A stretch of DNA of 19,392 nucleotides from an uncultured Eggerthellaceae bacterium. GTDB taxonomy: Bacteria; Actinomycetota; Coriobacteriia; Coriobacteriales; Eggerthellaceae. Location of the stretch: contig CAJUSF010000048.1 of the NCBI GenBank assembly GCA_910588945.1, positions 1 to 19,392 on the forward strand, read 5' to 3'. The notes beneath the pieces are model-generated. The model did not search any database and was not told the DNA's origin. It saw nothing but the letters and a program-made list of their open reading frames with translations. The position numbers and the translations under genes were made by a program. Positions 6,145-13,016 of the stretch are shown piece by piece; positions within the stretch are counted from its first letter, which is position 1, and each line of letters opens with the position of its first letter.

Positions 6145-7182
6145 ATGCTATATAGGGTAATTGATGCTGAAGAGCTCCCTTTGTTGGTCGAGGCCTTCAT
6201 GCGCGATCACGAGGTTGTGGCTCCTGTGAAGAGTGGCAGGTCCGTTGCCTTTGAGACGATCGGATCGTTTGACGATATCGTGCTCGATTACACGACCACT
6301 CTTACTTCTCTGAAAAAATACTATTTGCCGCCGAGAGAGACGCTGATCGAGTTCGACGCGGAAGGCGGAAGCGTTACCGACTACGAACTTGAGGTCAAGC
6401 CGCGTGTTCTTTTCGGCGCGCATGCCTGCGACATCAATGCGCTCATCAATCTAGACCTTGCGTTCAACGACGGAAGGTATCTCGATCCGTATTATGATGC
6501 GCATAGAGCGGCCACCATGGTGATCGGGATCAGCTGCACTCCAAGCGATACCTGCTTTTGCCATCTTCTCGATGCGGATGAGGTGCGCGGCGCATACGAT
6601 CTTTTCCTGCAGGATCTAGGTGATAGATATCTGGTGTCCATAGGAAGCGTCGAGGGCGCCAATGTGCTCGAGAGCGCATGCAATCCGCGTGAGGCCACAG
6701 ATGAGGATCGTCGCGCTTTCAGGCAGATCACAAGAGCGCGTCAGGAGTCATTCAGCAAGGACATCCCCGATGTTCAGGAGATCCCGATGCTGATGGACGC
6801 TTTTCACAAAGATGAGTTTTGGGAAGAGCTTGGTGGGCGCTGCCTTTCATGCACCGCTTGTTCGGCAGTGTGTCCTACCTGCTATTGCTTCGATATCGCA
6901 GACACTCTCGATCCTGACGGCAAGACCGGGCGCCGCGAGCGCATTTGGGATGCTTGTACATCGCCGCAATTCGCCCTTGTAGCCGGCGATCATAATTTCC
7001 GCGAAGGCGGCAGGGAGCGCGTTCGCCACAGGATGTATCACAAGCTCAACGGTTTCAATTCGGTCCACGGACGCTATCTGTGCGTGGGGTGCGGTCGCTG
7101 CGTGCGCGCCTGCAAGGCGGACATCTCTCCGATAGAGGTGCTTCGCTTCTTCGAGCGAAAGGGGGCATCCGATGCCAAATAG
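6145..7182 (+). CDS. hydB: Sulfhydrogenase/[NiFe] hydrogenase beta subunit, Fe-S electron carrier
   Basis: Carries electrons between the diaphorase subunit HydG and the hydrogenase dimer HydDA. The C-terminal third has two cysteine clusters. One starts C233xxC236xxC239xxxCP and continues PTCYC; the other is C313xxC316xxC319xxxC323, a ferredoxin-type [4Fe-4S] motif. The middle has GAHACDINALINLDLAF and CTPSDTCFC, as in the HydB/AsrA family. Length (345 residues) and the order beta-gamma-delta-alpha match Pyrococcus hydBGDA. ATG 6145 is chosen because aggggaag (6132-6139) precedes it at proper distance; an in-frame GTG at 6139 would overlap that site. The 3' end overlaps hydG by 11 bases, suggesting coupled translation. 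AsrA of anaerobic sulfite reductase is the nearest alternative, but the neighbours settle it as HydB. Confidence 0.92.
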   Translation: MLYRVIDAEELPLLVEAFMRDHEVVAPVKSGRSVAFETIGSFDDIVLDYTTTLTSLKKYYLPPRETLIEFDAEGGSVTDYELEVKPRVLFGAHACDINALINLDLAFNDGRYLDPYYDAHRAATMVIGISCTPSDTCFCHLLDADEVRGAYDLFLQDLGDRYLVSIGSVEGANVLESACNPREATDEDRRAFRQITRARQESFSKDIPDVQEIPMLMDAFHKDEFWEELGGRCLSCTACSAVCPTCYCFDIADTLDPDGKTGRRERIWDACTSPQFALVAGDHNFREGGRERVRHRMYHKLNGFNSVHGRYLCVGCGRCVRACKADISPIEVLRFFERKGASDAK

Positions 7183-8074
7183 CGCAAAGGTTGTTGTGGA
7201 ACCGATAGCCGCTAGCGCTGCCGTAAGCGATGGCGAGGCGCTCATCAAGGCCAATCCGTATCGCCCTTGGGAAGCGCGCATCACCTCGATCACCCCGCTT
7301 ACTGATACCGAGAAGCTCTTCGAGTTCCGCTTCGTCGACGAGCGAATCAGAAATGCGTTTCATCATGAGCCAGGTCAGTTCGTCGAGGTGTCTATCTTTG
7401 GCGTGGGAGAGGCTCCCATCTCGATCTCCTCATCACCTTCAAAAGGCGGCTTCATTGAGCTTTGTGTACGCCGCGCCGGCGAGTTCACAACCCGCCTTCA
7501 CGAAATGCAGTGCGGCGACATCGTCGGAATCCGCGGTCCTTACGGGCGTCCTTTCCCGTTTGAGCAGATGAAAGGACACGATATTCTGCTCGTTGCAGGC
7601 GGGCTCGGGATAGCACCGCTTCGTTCGCTCATCAACAACATCCATGATGAGCGTTCTGAATTCGGCAATGTCACCATCATCTATGGGTCGAAGAATCCGC
7701 GAGAGGTGATGTTTCGCGACCAGTTCGAGATGTGGCGTCACCGTCAGGATTTTGATCTTTACCTTACGGTGGATAATCCTGATGATACTTGGGATGGCGA
7801 GGTCGGCCTTGTCACCGCGCCTTTCGCGCACCTTGAGATCGACGCGAGCCACACCTACGGTGCTGTATGCGGGCCGCCTGTTATGTATCGGTTCGTGGTC
7901 GAAGAGATGCGCAAGAAGGGCATCAGTTACGATCACATCTATATGAGCTTCGAGCGTCATATGAAATGCGGAATGGGCAAATGCGGACACTGTCAGATCG
8001 GGCACCAGTATTGTTGTATCGACGGTCCGGTGTTCAACTATTGGGAAGCAAAGAACATCCAAGGTTCGATGTAG
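7172..8074 (+). CDS. hydG: Sulfhydrogenase/[NiFe] hydrogenase gamma subunit, FAD/NAD(P)-binding
   Basis: Diaphorase module linking NAD(P)H to the hydrogenase. The N-terminal half is a ferredoxin-reductase-like FAD domain (HEPGQFVEVS, then APISISSSP). It is followed by GIRGPYGRPFP and the nucleotide-binding LLVAGGLGIAPLRS and CGPPVMYRF. The C-terminus binds a [2Fe-2S] cluster: C266xxxxC271xxC274, with C281 or C282 as the fourth ligand. Length is 300 residues. ATG 7172 lies within the end of hydB. The related subunit AsrB of sulfite reductase and PyrK of dihydroorotate dehydrogenase share this fold, but the presence of HydD and HydA downstream makes the hydrogenase role clear. NADP preference would be expected from the P. 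furiosus enzyme but is not shown here. Confidence 0.93.
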   Translation: MPNSAKVVVEPIAASAAVSDGEALIKANPYRPWEARITSITPLTDTEKLFEFRFVDERIRNAFHHEPGQFVEVSIFGVGEAPISISSSPSKGGFIELCVRRAGEFTTRLHEMQCGDIVGIRGPYGRPFPFEQMKGHDILLVAGGLGIAPLRSLINNIHDERSEFGNVTIIYGSKNPREVMFRDQFEMWRHRQDFDLYLTVDNPDDTWDGEVGLVTAPFAHLEIDASHTYGAVCGPPVMYRFVVEEMRKKGISYDHIYMSFERHMKCGMGKCGHCQIGHQYCCIDGPVFNYWEAKNIQGSM

Positions 8075-8152
8075 CACACGGTGCAGCGTTTTTGGTTTGC
8101 GCCGTAGTTTCGAGAGGGTAATCCGGGTTTTGGGTCATTGGGAAGGTATCAG

Positions 8153-8941
8153 GTGGTGAAGGATATGAGCGAGCGGTCAAGCGGGTCGATTCCACGTGTT
8201 GTTTTCGCCGGTTTCGCCAGTTGCTTCGGTTGTCAGATCAACATCACTAATATAGAGAAGCATCTGCTCGATGTGCTCGGTCAGATCGATATGCGCTATT
8301 GGCAGCTGACCTCGAGCGATCCGATGCCGGCGCAATTCGATGTTGCCGTGATCGAGGGCGCTATCACCACAAAGGACGCCGAGATCTCTGCGAAGAGACT
8401 CCGTGAGATAGCCGATACGGTGATCACCATCGGCGCCTGTGCACAAAGCGCGGGCATTCCTGGCATGGCGTCAGATGATATTGATACGCGCATGAAAGAT
8501 GTTTATTCGGATCACGTGCCGGCGCTCATATCGGATTCGGCTTATTCGCCGCGTGCTGTCGGAGATGTGATCGAGGTGGATTTCGCTGTGCCTTGCTGTC
8601 CGGTGGATCCCTATGAGTTCGTTCGCGTGCTCCAGCACGTCCTTTACGGTTCCAATATCTATCCACATACTGCCACGCTCTGCGGGAATTGCAAGCAGAA
8701 CGGCAGAGGCTGTTTCTATGGGCGCGGTGTGATGTGCATGGGGCTTGTCACCAGAACGGGCTGCGGCGCCAGATGCACTGCGCTCGGACGCGAATGCAAC
8801 GGATGCGCGGGGCTCTCTCCCGATGCCAACATTGACATGGCGCGCCGCATCGCCGTGGCATCGGGGATCGACGAGGCGGATTTCAACAAGGCGCTCGAGA
8901 TGTTTAACTACAACAATGAAGCCATCATGGAGCTGAGATAG
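8153..8941 (+). CDS. hydD: [NiFe] hydrogenase delta (small) subunit
   Basis: Small subunit that passes electrons from the NiFe site through Fe-S clusters. It starts with the proximal-cluster motif C24FGC27 within FAGFASCFGCQINI. Further cysteines lie in the ACAQS and VPCCPVDP segments and in a dense C-terminal group (CGNCKQNGRGC, then CMG, CGARC and ECNGC). No twin-arginine signal is present, which fits a cytoplasmic enzyme. The start is uncertain: gggaagg (8140-8146) favours GTG 8153, while GTG 8156 and ATG 8165 are in-frame alternatives that do not alter the domain. It follows hydG by 78 bases and precedes hydA by 104. Length with this start is 262 residues. The similar F420-non-reducing hydrogenase subunit MvhG is an alternative, excluded by the hydB and hydG context. 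Confidence 0.92.
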   Translation: MVKDMSERSSGSIPRVVFAGFASCFGCQINITNIEKHLLDVLGQIDMRYWQLTSSDPMPAQFDVAVIEGAITTKDAEISAKRLREIADTVITIGACAQSAGIPGMASDDIDTRMKDVYSDHVPALISDSAYSPRAVGDVIEVDFAVPCCPVDPYEFVRVLQHVLYGSNIYPHTATLCGNCKQNGRGCFYGRGVMCMGLVTRTGCGARCTALGRECNGCAGLSPDANIDMARRIAVASGIDEADFNKALEMFNYNNEAIMELR

Positions 8942-9045
8942 CGTCTTTGGCGCGAATCTGCGATACGCTCGGCGGATGAAGCTTCGAACGGGTTTGATCA
9001 AGTAACCTTACTATCGGGGAAAACAGGGAAATCGGGGAAGAGAAA

Positions 9046-10335
9046 ATGGCAAAGACCGATATCAAAGTTGACCATCTGGCAAGGATTGAAGGTCATGGTG
9101 ATATCCATCTGATCATCGAAGATGGCAATATCGTCAAGTGTGATTTCGCTGTGACAGAGCCCGCTAGATTCTTCGAATCGATGGTGCGTGGGCGCAGGTT
9201 CGAGGATGTGCCCTATGTGTCCTCTCGCGTCTGCGGCATCTGCTCATCGAGCCATACCGTCACCGATATCTTTGCGATCGAGTCGATATTCGATGTCGAG
9301 GTGACCGATAGAACACGTGCGCTTCGCGAGCTTTTGGTGTACGGATCGTTCTTGCAGAATCACGCTACGCATCTGTTCGTATTCGCGGCACCTGACTTTC
9401 TGGGACATAAGAGCGTATTTCCGCTTGCTGAGGAGAACCGCGCGCTGTTCGACAGTGCACTTGGCCTTAAGGCTTTGGGAAACGAGCTCTGCACTGCCGT
9501 CGGAGGTCGATCCATTCACCCGATCACGGCTGTAATCGGCGGGTTTACGCACGAGATCTCATCTGATGAATACCTTGCTCTGGCTGATAAGATGGACTCA
9601 ATGCTTGACTTCGCGCTGGACAGTGTCGATCTGTTTAACGATTTTGGTTCTGTGGATATTCAGACCGAAGGAGATATGCTTGCCATGGTCGATCCGGGGC
9701 GCTATCCGGTGCTCGGTTCCGATACTGCAAGGTTTGTGCGCGCTGGTTATGATTTCAGCGCCCAGAATATAGATTCAGCGATTGAGGAGTATGCTGTCGA
9801 TCATAGTGCAGCCTATCTCGCTCGCGAAAAGACCGGTGCGAGCCCTTATATGGCGACCGCTCTTTCGAGGATCAACGCCTCTTGGAGCGAGCTTTCCGAG
9901 CCTGCGCGCTTTGCGGCGGCCAAAGCGGGTCTTCGTCCGCCTGAGTTCAACCCGTTCGCAAACAATATCGCTCAGGCGGTCGAGCTTGTCGATGTGCTGG
10001 TGAGGTGCTCTGCCCTTTGTAGGCGACTTGCTGCGGATGACTTCGAGGGGACAAGCAAGCCTGTGGCTTTCAACGTTCGCGCTGGACGCGGTGTGGGCTT
10101 CACCGAGGCACCTAGAGGAGCGCTCTTCCACGAGATCGAGCTTGATGATGACGGACGCGTTTTGAGCGCATCGATCCTGACCCCGACATCGCAAAACATT
10201 GCCAATATCGAAGCGGATATGCGTCTTTTGGCCGAGAAACTGATCTTGGAGAGCTATGATCAGGACGCCATCCAGCTTGAGATAGAAAAGCTTGTGCGTG
10301 CTTACGACCCGTGTCTTTCCTGTAGCGTCCATTAG
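9046..10335 (+). CDS. hydA: [NiFe] hydrogenase alpha (large) catalytic subunit
   Basis: Holds the NiFe(CN)2CO active site that oxidises H2 or reduces protons. The L1 motif RVC63GIC66SSSH70 and the L2 motif DPC423LSC426SVH429 supply the four metal-binding cysteines. The gene ends at TAG immediately after His429, so the cleavable C-terminal peptide found in most large subunits is absent. Length is 429 residues. ATG 9046 has a strong ribosome site, ggggaag (9034-9040). It is the last gene of hydBGDA. By family the enzyme is a group 3b-like, NAD(P)-linked, bidirectional cytoplasmic hydrogenase, in some organisms also able to reduce elemental sulfur. No hypABCDEF or endopeptidase gene is in the window, so cofactor assembly must be encoded elsewhere. 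Confidence 0.95.
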   Translation: MAKTDIKVDHLARIEGHGDIHLIIEDGNIVKCDFAVTEPARFFESMVRGRRFEDVPYVSSRVCGICSSSHTVTDIFAIESIFDVEVTDRTRALRELLVYGSFLQNHATHLFVFAAPDFLGHKSVFPLAEENRALFDSALGLKALGNELCTAVGGRSIHPITAVIGGFTHEISSDEYLALADKMDSMLDFALDSVDLFNDFGSVDIQTEGDMLAMVDPGRYPVLGSDTARFVRAGYDFSAQNIDSAIEEYAVDHSAAYLAREKTGASPYMATALSRINASWSELSEPARFAAAKAGLRPPEFNPFANNIAQAVELVDVLVRCSALCRRLAADDFEGTSKPVAFNVRAGRGVGFTEAPRGALFHEIELDDDGRVLSASILTPTSQNIANIEADMRLLAEKLILESYDQDAIQLEIEKLVRAYDPCLSCSVH

Positions 10336-10373
10336 GTTTATCGTAATAGAGCACCCTTGTTGATCGAGCGCAT

Positions 10374-10398
10374 GTGCGTATGTGCCCTCAATGCGCAC
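10374..10398. repeat. REP-like hairpin a, possible hyd operon terminator
   Basis: A 9-bp stem (10374-10382 with 10390-10398, one mismatch and one wobble) encloses the 7-nt loop tgccctc. The right arm aatgcgcac is followed by gttttt, so this copy could also end transcription of hydBGDA. It is the first of four related hairpins in this spacer. Confidence 0.6.
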
Positions 10399-10437
10399 GT
10401 TTTTGTATCCCAAAGGAAACGTCACTGGTCGACGTAG

Positions 10438-10462
10438 GTGCGCATGCGTCCTCCATGCGCAC
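10438..10462. repeat. REP-like hairpin b
   Basis: A perfect 9-bp stem gtgcgcatg/catgcgcac encloses the 7-nt loop cgtcctc. The stem and the preceding cgtag are identical to the copy at 19151-19175; only the loop bases differ. The sequence joining hairpins a and b (around aggaaacg) is also similar to that joining the two copies at 19094-19175. Confidence 0.8.
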
Positions 10463-10526
10463 GTGAAACACGGAGCCGATTTCTGTTTCATTTTTTGGCA
10501 TGTGCTACATTGCCAAACCAACAAGC

Positions 10527-10551
10527 GCGCGCATTAAACCCGAATGCGCGC
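10527..10551. repeat. REP-like hairpin c, inverted
   Basis: A perfect 9-bp stem gcgcgcatt/aatgcgcgc encloses a 7-nt loop, followed by ctacg. Read on the other strand it begins cgtag, as hairpin b does, so it is an inverted family member with a covarying stem sequence. Confidence 0.7.
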
Positions 10552-10589
10552 CTACGATCAATCTGCAACCTCTCCCTAAACTGATAAAC

Positions 10590-10614
10590 ATGCGCATCAA
10601 GATCGAATGCACGC
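10590..10614. repeat. REP-like hairpin d, inverted and degenerate
   Basis: Two 9-nt arms around a 7-nt loop, of which about six positions pair. On the reverse strand the loop reads cgatctt, close to cgttctt and cgctctt of the right-end copies. It completes an a-b / c-d inverted arrangement. From 10615 to 10800 I see only a small ccaca/tgtgg hairpin (10726-10738). Confidence 0.45.
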
Positions 10615-10806
10615 CACATCTTTCCGATGTAAGTAAAAAATCCATAATTCTATAAGAATCATTTCTCGACCGCTTTGTCGCAGAGCGCGCTTGTGTCTTT
10701 TCGATCAGAAGCGACGATCCAACCACCACATCTTGTGGAATGCTCCAATTTGGCTATCGAACAAATGTATCATCCCAGTTCAAGCCCGCTTTTTGGATCG
10801 AACCGC

Positions 10807-10864
10807 AAAGTGGGTCGAATCGTCCGTTTTGGGTCGAAAAGTGTTGCAAAGTGGGGGAAAGTGG
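10807..10864 (+). promoter_or_regulatory. MraZ-type operator boxes
   Basis: AAAGTGGG lies at 10807-10814. Then come TTTTGGG (10827-10833), AAAAGTG (10837-10843), CAAAGTGGGG (10847-10856) and GAAAGTGG (10857-10864), with the last GTG cores exactly 10 bp apart (10841, 10851, 10861). MraZ proteins of other bacteria bind tandem GTG/TGGG-type repeats in front of their own operon, so this is a good candidate autorepression site. The boxes overlap the promoter at 10844-10872. Confidence 0.65.
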
Positions 10865-10872
10865 CATAATAT
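10844..10872 (+). promoter_or_regulatory. Promoter of the dcw cluster
   Basis: TTGCAA (10844-10849), a 17-bp spacer and TAATAT (10867-10872) lie among the tandem GTG boxes. The start would be near 10879, leaving a leader of about 80 bases before mraZ. CATAAT at 10865-10870 is an overlapping -10 choice. Confidence 0.55.
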
Positions 10873-10959
10873 GGAGCACACGGAAAGGGCTTTGTGGGTT
10901 TTGAAACGCAGCAAGAAACACATCTCAAAACACCACAAAACGCAAAACGAGGACAAAAG

Positions 10960-11436
10960 ATGACCAAGTCGCACGAGGAGGAAAGGCAAGCAGAGGCTCT
11001 CGAGCCTAACGATCTGTTTGGCGAATTCCGCTTCAAGGTCGACTCCAAAGGTCGTCTCGCGCTCCCCGCAAAATTTCGCAAAGTCCTATCCAAGGATCTC
11101 GTGGTAACCCGCGAGCTGACAGATGAGTGCATCTATGTTTTCGAAGAGCCCGCATTCAACGATTGGGTGATGGAGCTTTTCGAGGATAAGTTCGGTGGAT
11201 ACAAGGCATCGAATCGCGAGCACGTCAAGCTGAGACGCAAGATCCGTGGTCACGCGGACAGCGTTGAGGTCGACTCATCCGGGCGCATAATGCTCAAGCC
11301 CGAGATGCGTGAGAAGACGGGCATCAGCAAAGAGGTTCTCGTTGTCGGTAACGGCGATCACTTCGAGATCTGGGATGCGCAGACCTATGACAGGATGGAT
11401 GAGGACGTGGATCTGGCAGTCTTTTATGACGACTAG
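10960..11436 (+). CDS. mraZ: Transcriptional regulator MraZ
   Basis: DNA-binding regulator of the division and cell-wall cluster. Two SpoVT/AbrB-like half domains are visible: GEFRFKVDSKGRLALPAKFR near the N-terminus and VEVDSSGRIMLKPEMREKTG in the second half, as in the family. Length is 158 residues. It carries an extra N-terminal stretch of about 17 residues (MTKSHEEERQ...) before the usual start of the fold, and an acidic C-terminus ending in AVFYDD. I chose ATG 10960 because of the gagga site before it; an in-frame GTG at 10894 would add 22 unrelated residues. The tandem boxes at 10807-10864 are its likely operator. It is the first gene of the cluster, 45 bases before rsmH. Confidence 0.96.
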   Translation: MTKSHEEERQAEALEPNDLFGEFRFKVDSKGRLALPAKFRKVLSKDLVVTRELTDECIYVFEEPAFNDWVMELFEDKFGGYKASNREHVKLRRKIRGHADSVEVDSSGRIMLKPEMREKTGISKEVLVVGNGDHFEIWDAQTYDRMDEDVDLAVFYDD

Positions 11437-11481
11437 ACCTAGGCCCGTAAACCCCGTTCGATCGAGGAGCGCATCGGCACT

Positions 11482-12441
11482 ATGACAAGCGAATATCGGC
11501 ATATTCCAGTCCTGCTCGAGGAGTGCATGCGCGAACTCGAACTCGGCAATAAAGAAGTGTTCGTGGATGCGACGCTCGGTTTTGCAGGACATTCTGTCGA
11601 AGCAGCTAGGCTGCTCGGACCTGACTCGATGCTTATAGGCATCGATCAAGACGACGACGCGATAGCGTCTGCCACCGAGCGTTTGATGGCGATCCCAGAG
11701 GTCTCGCGCCCCGAGATCAAGATCTTGCATGGTAACTTCGGCAGTTTGGATGAATTGCTAATAGAGGCGCTCACGCCCGGGATCGATGCGATACTTTTCG
11801 ATCTTGGCGTGTCGTCCTTCCAGATCGACACTCCGGACAGGGGCTTTTCTTTCAAGGAAAGCTCGCCACTCGATATGCGGATGGATCCGAGTAAACAAAC
11901 TTTAACCGCACTAGAGATCATCAACACCAAAAACAAAGCAGATCTCGCTCGGATCATATCCGGTAACTCGGACGAGAGGTGGGCAGGTCGCATCGCGGAA
12001 TTCATCGTGAAGTCACGCGAGCGGGCCCCGATCGAAACAAGCGACGAGCTCGTGGAGATCATCAAGGCCGCCATTCCGGCCTCCGCAAGGAGGAAGGGAG
12101 GTCATCCTGCGAAGCGAACGTTTCAGGCTCTTCGCATGGAGGTCAACTCTGAGAAGGATGTGCTGCGCGAGGGTCTCGATGCCGCCATCAGGTGGTTGCG
12201 CCCCGGAGGTAGGATCTGCGTGATCAGCTATCACTCGATAGAGGATCGCATAGTGAAGGACACATTTTCGCGCTTTGCGAACAGATGCACATGTCCGCCG
12301 GATCTTCCTGTGTGCGCATGTGGCAAGAAGCCGATGATCGAAGTCAAGACTAAAAGACCCATCACGCCAAGTGATGAAGAGATCGAGCGAAACCCGCGCG
12401 CGCGTTCTGCAAAGCTACGTGTGGCGGAAAAGCTCATCTGA
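11482..12441 (+). CDS. rsmH: 16S rRNA (cytosine(1402)-N(4))-methyltransferase
   Basis: Methylates N4 of C1402 in 16S rRNA near the ribosomal P site, using S-adenosylmethionine (formerly MraW). The sequence starts with HIPVLLEECM, followed by the SAM loop DATLGFAGHS (from D29) and LFDLGVSSFQIDTPDRGFSF with PLDMRMD, then RTFQALRMEVN and ISYHSIEDRIVK, all typical. The SAM loop has GFAGH where GxGGH is more common. Length is 319 residues, usual for the family. ATG 11482 follows gaggag at 11465-11470. A hairpin lies between this gene and the ftsL-like gene. Confidence 0.97.
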   Translation: MTSEYRHIPVLLEECMRELELGNKEVFVDATLGFAGHSVEAARLLGPDSMLIGIDQDDDAIASATERLMAIPEVSRPEIKILHGNFGSLDELLIEALTPGIDAILFDLGVSSFQIDTPDRGFSFKESSPLDMRMDPSKQTLTALEIINTKNKADLARIISGNSDERWAGRIAEFIVKSRERAPIETSDELVEIIKAAIPASARRKGGHPAKRTFQALRMEVNSEKDVLREGLDAAIRWLRPGGRICVISYHSIEDRIVKDTFSRFANRCTCPPDLPVCACGKKPMIEVKTKRPITPSDEEIERNPRARSAKLRVAEKLI

Positions 12442-12446
12442 TTCGT

Positions 12447-12469
12447 GCTCAAGCTCTTGTGGCTTGAGC
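12447..12469 (+). other. Intercistronic hairpin without T run
   Basis: A perfect 8-bp stem gctcaagc/gcttgagc encloses the 7-nt loop tcttgtg, with further pairing of cgt and acg outside. No run of Ts follows, so it is probably not an intrinsic terminator; RNA processing or partial attenuation is possible. Confidence 0.45.
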
Positions 12470-12519
12470 GCACGTAACTTAGGCGAAGAATCGATGCGAA
12501 CGAGAAGGAAGTATCATCT

Positions 12520-12999
12520 GTGAGCGCATATCCGGCGTACAACTATGATTCCACTGCTCGCAAGTTGAATAGGATCCCCGAGCGCCCCTTTGAGGTAGTG
12601 CCCGGCGGAAGACGCAATCCCGAGCAGGACTCAGCCTCTAGCACTGTCATGCTCTTCGCGAAGGTCGTGATCATCTGTATCGTCGCCTTTGCGATTCTTG
12701 GCGCCGTGCGCATTACGCTGAGCTCCGCCACGGTCGCCCTTTCGCTTGAAACCAAACAGCTTGATTCTCAGATCGAGGATGCGCGCGATTTTGGCGGTCT
12801 TCTCGAAGTGGAGCAATCCAAGCTCTCCAACCCCACGAGGATCAAATCCGAAGCCGACAAGATCGGCATGGTAACGCCGGCCTCCACCACCTTCATAGAC
12901 ATCTCCGATGATATAGTGGAAACCGATCAATCCGGTGCGCTTTCGCTTTCGGCAAGTGTCGAGGCTGCGAGCGCTCAGGCTACAGGACAGGCACAATAG
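12520..12999 (+). CDS. ftsL: FtsL-like septum-formation protein
   Basis: Small bitopic membrane protein between rsmH and ftsI, the usual place of ftsL. It has a cytoplasmic N-terminal region of about 42 residues, one hydrophobic helix at about 43-65 (VMLFAKVVIICIVAFAILGA), then a predicted coiled coil (LETKQLDSQIEDAR and onwards) and a low-complexity Ser/Ala/Gln tail. FtsL proteins bridge FtsQ/FtsB and the FtsWI synthase at the septum. Primary sequence is poorly conserved in this family, so the call rests on topology and position. GTG 12520 follows gagaaggaag at suitable spacing. Length is 159 residues. The short gap to ftsI (17 bases) suggests co-transcription. Confidence 0.8.
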   Translation: MSAYPAYNYDSTARKLNRIPERPFEVVPGGRRNPEQDSASSTVMLFAKVVIICIVAFAILGAVRITLSSATVALSLETKQLDSQIEDARDFGGLLEVEQSKLSNPTRIKSEADKIGMVTPASTTFIDISDDIVETDQSGALSLSASVEAASAQATGQAQ

Positions 13000-13016
13000 C
13001 TCCACGTTAGGATCTT

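Noticed and set aside
10894..10959. N-terminal extension of MraZ from a GTG start
   Set aside because: The extra residues do not resemble the family, and ATG 10960 has a well-placed ribosome site.
10770..11132. Minus-strand frame over the mraZ promoter and gene start
   Set aside because: Antisense to mraZ and its operator; no motif or ribosome site.
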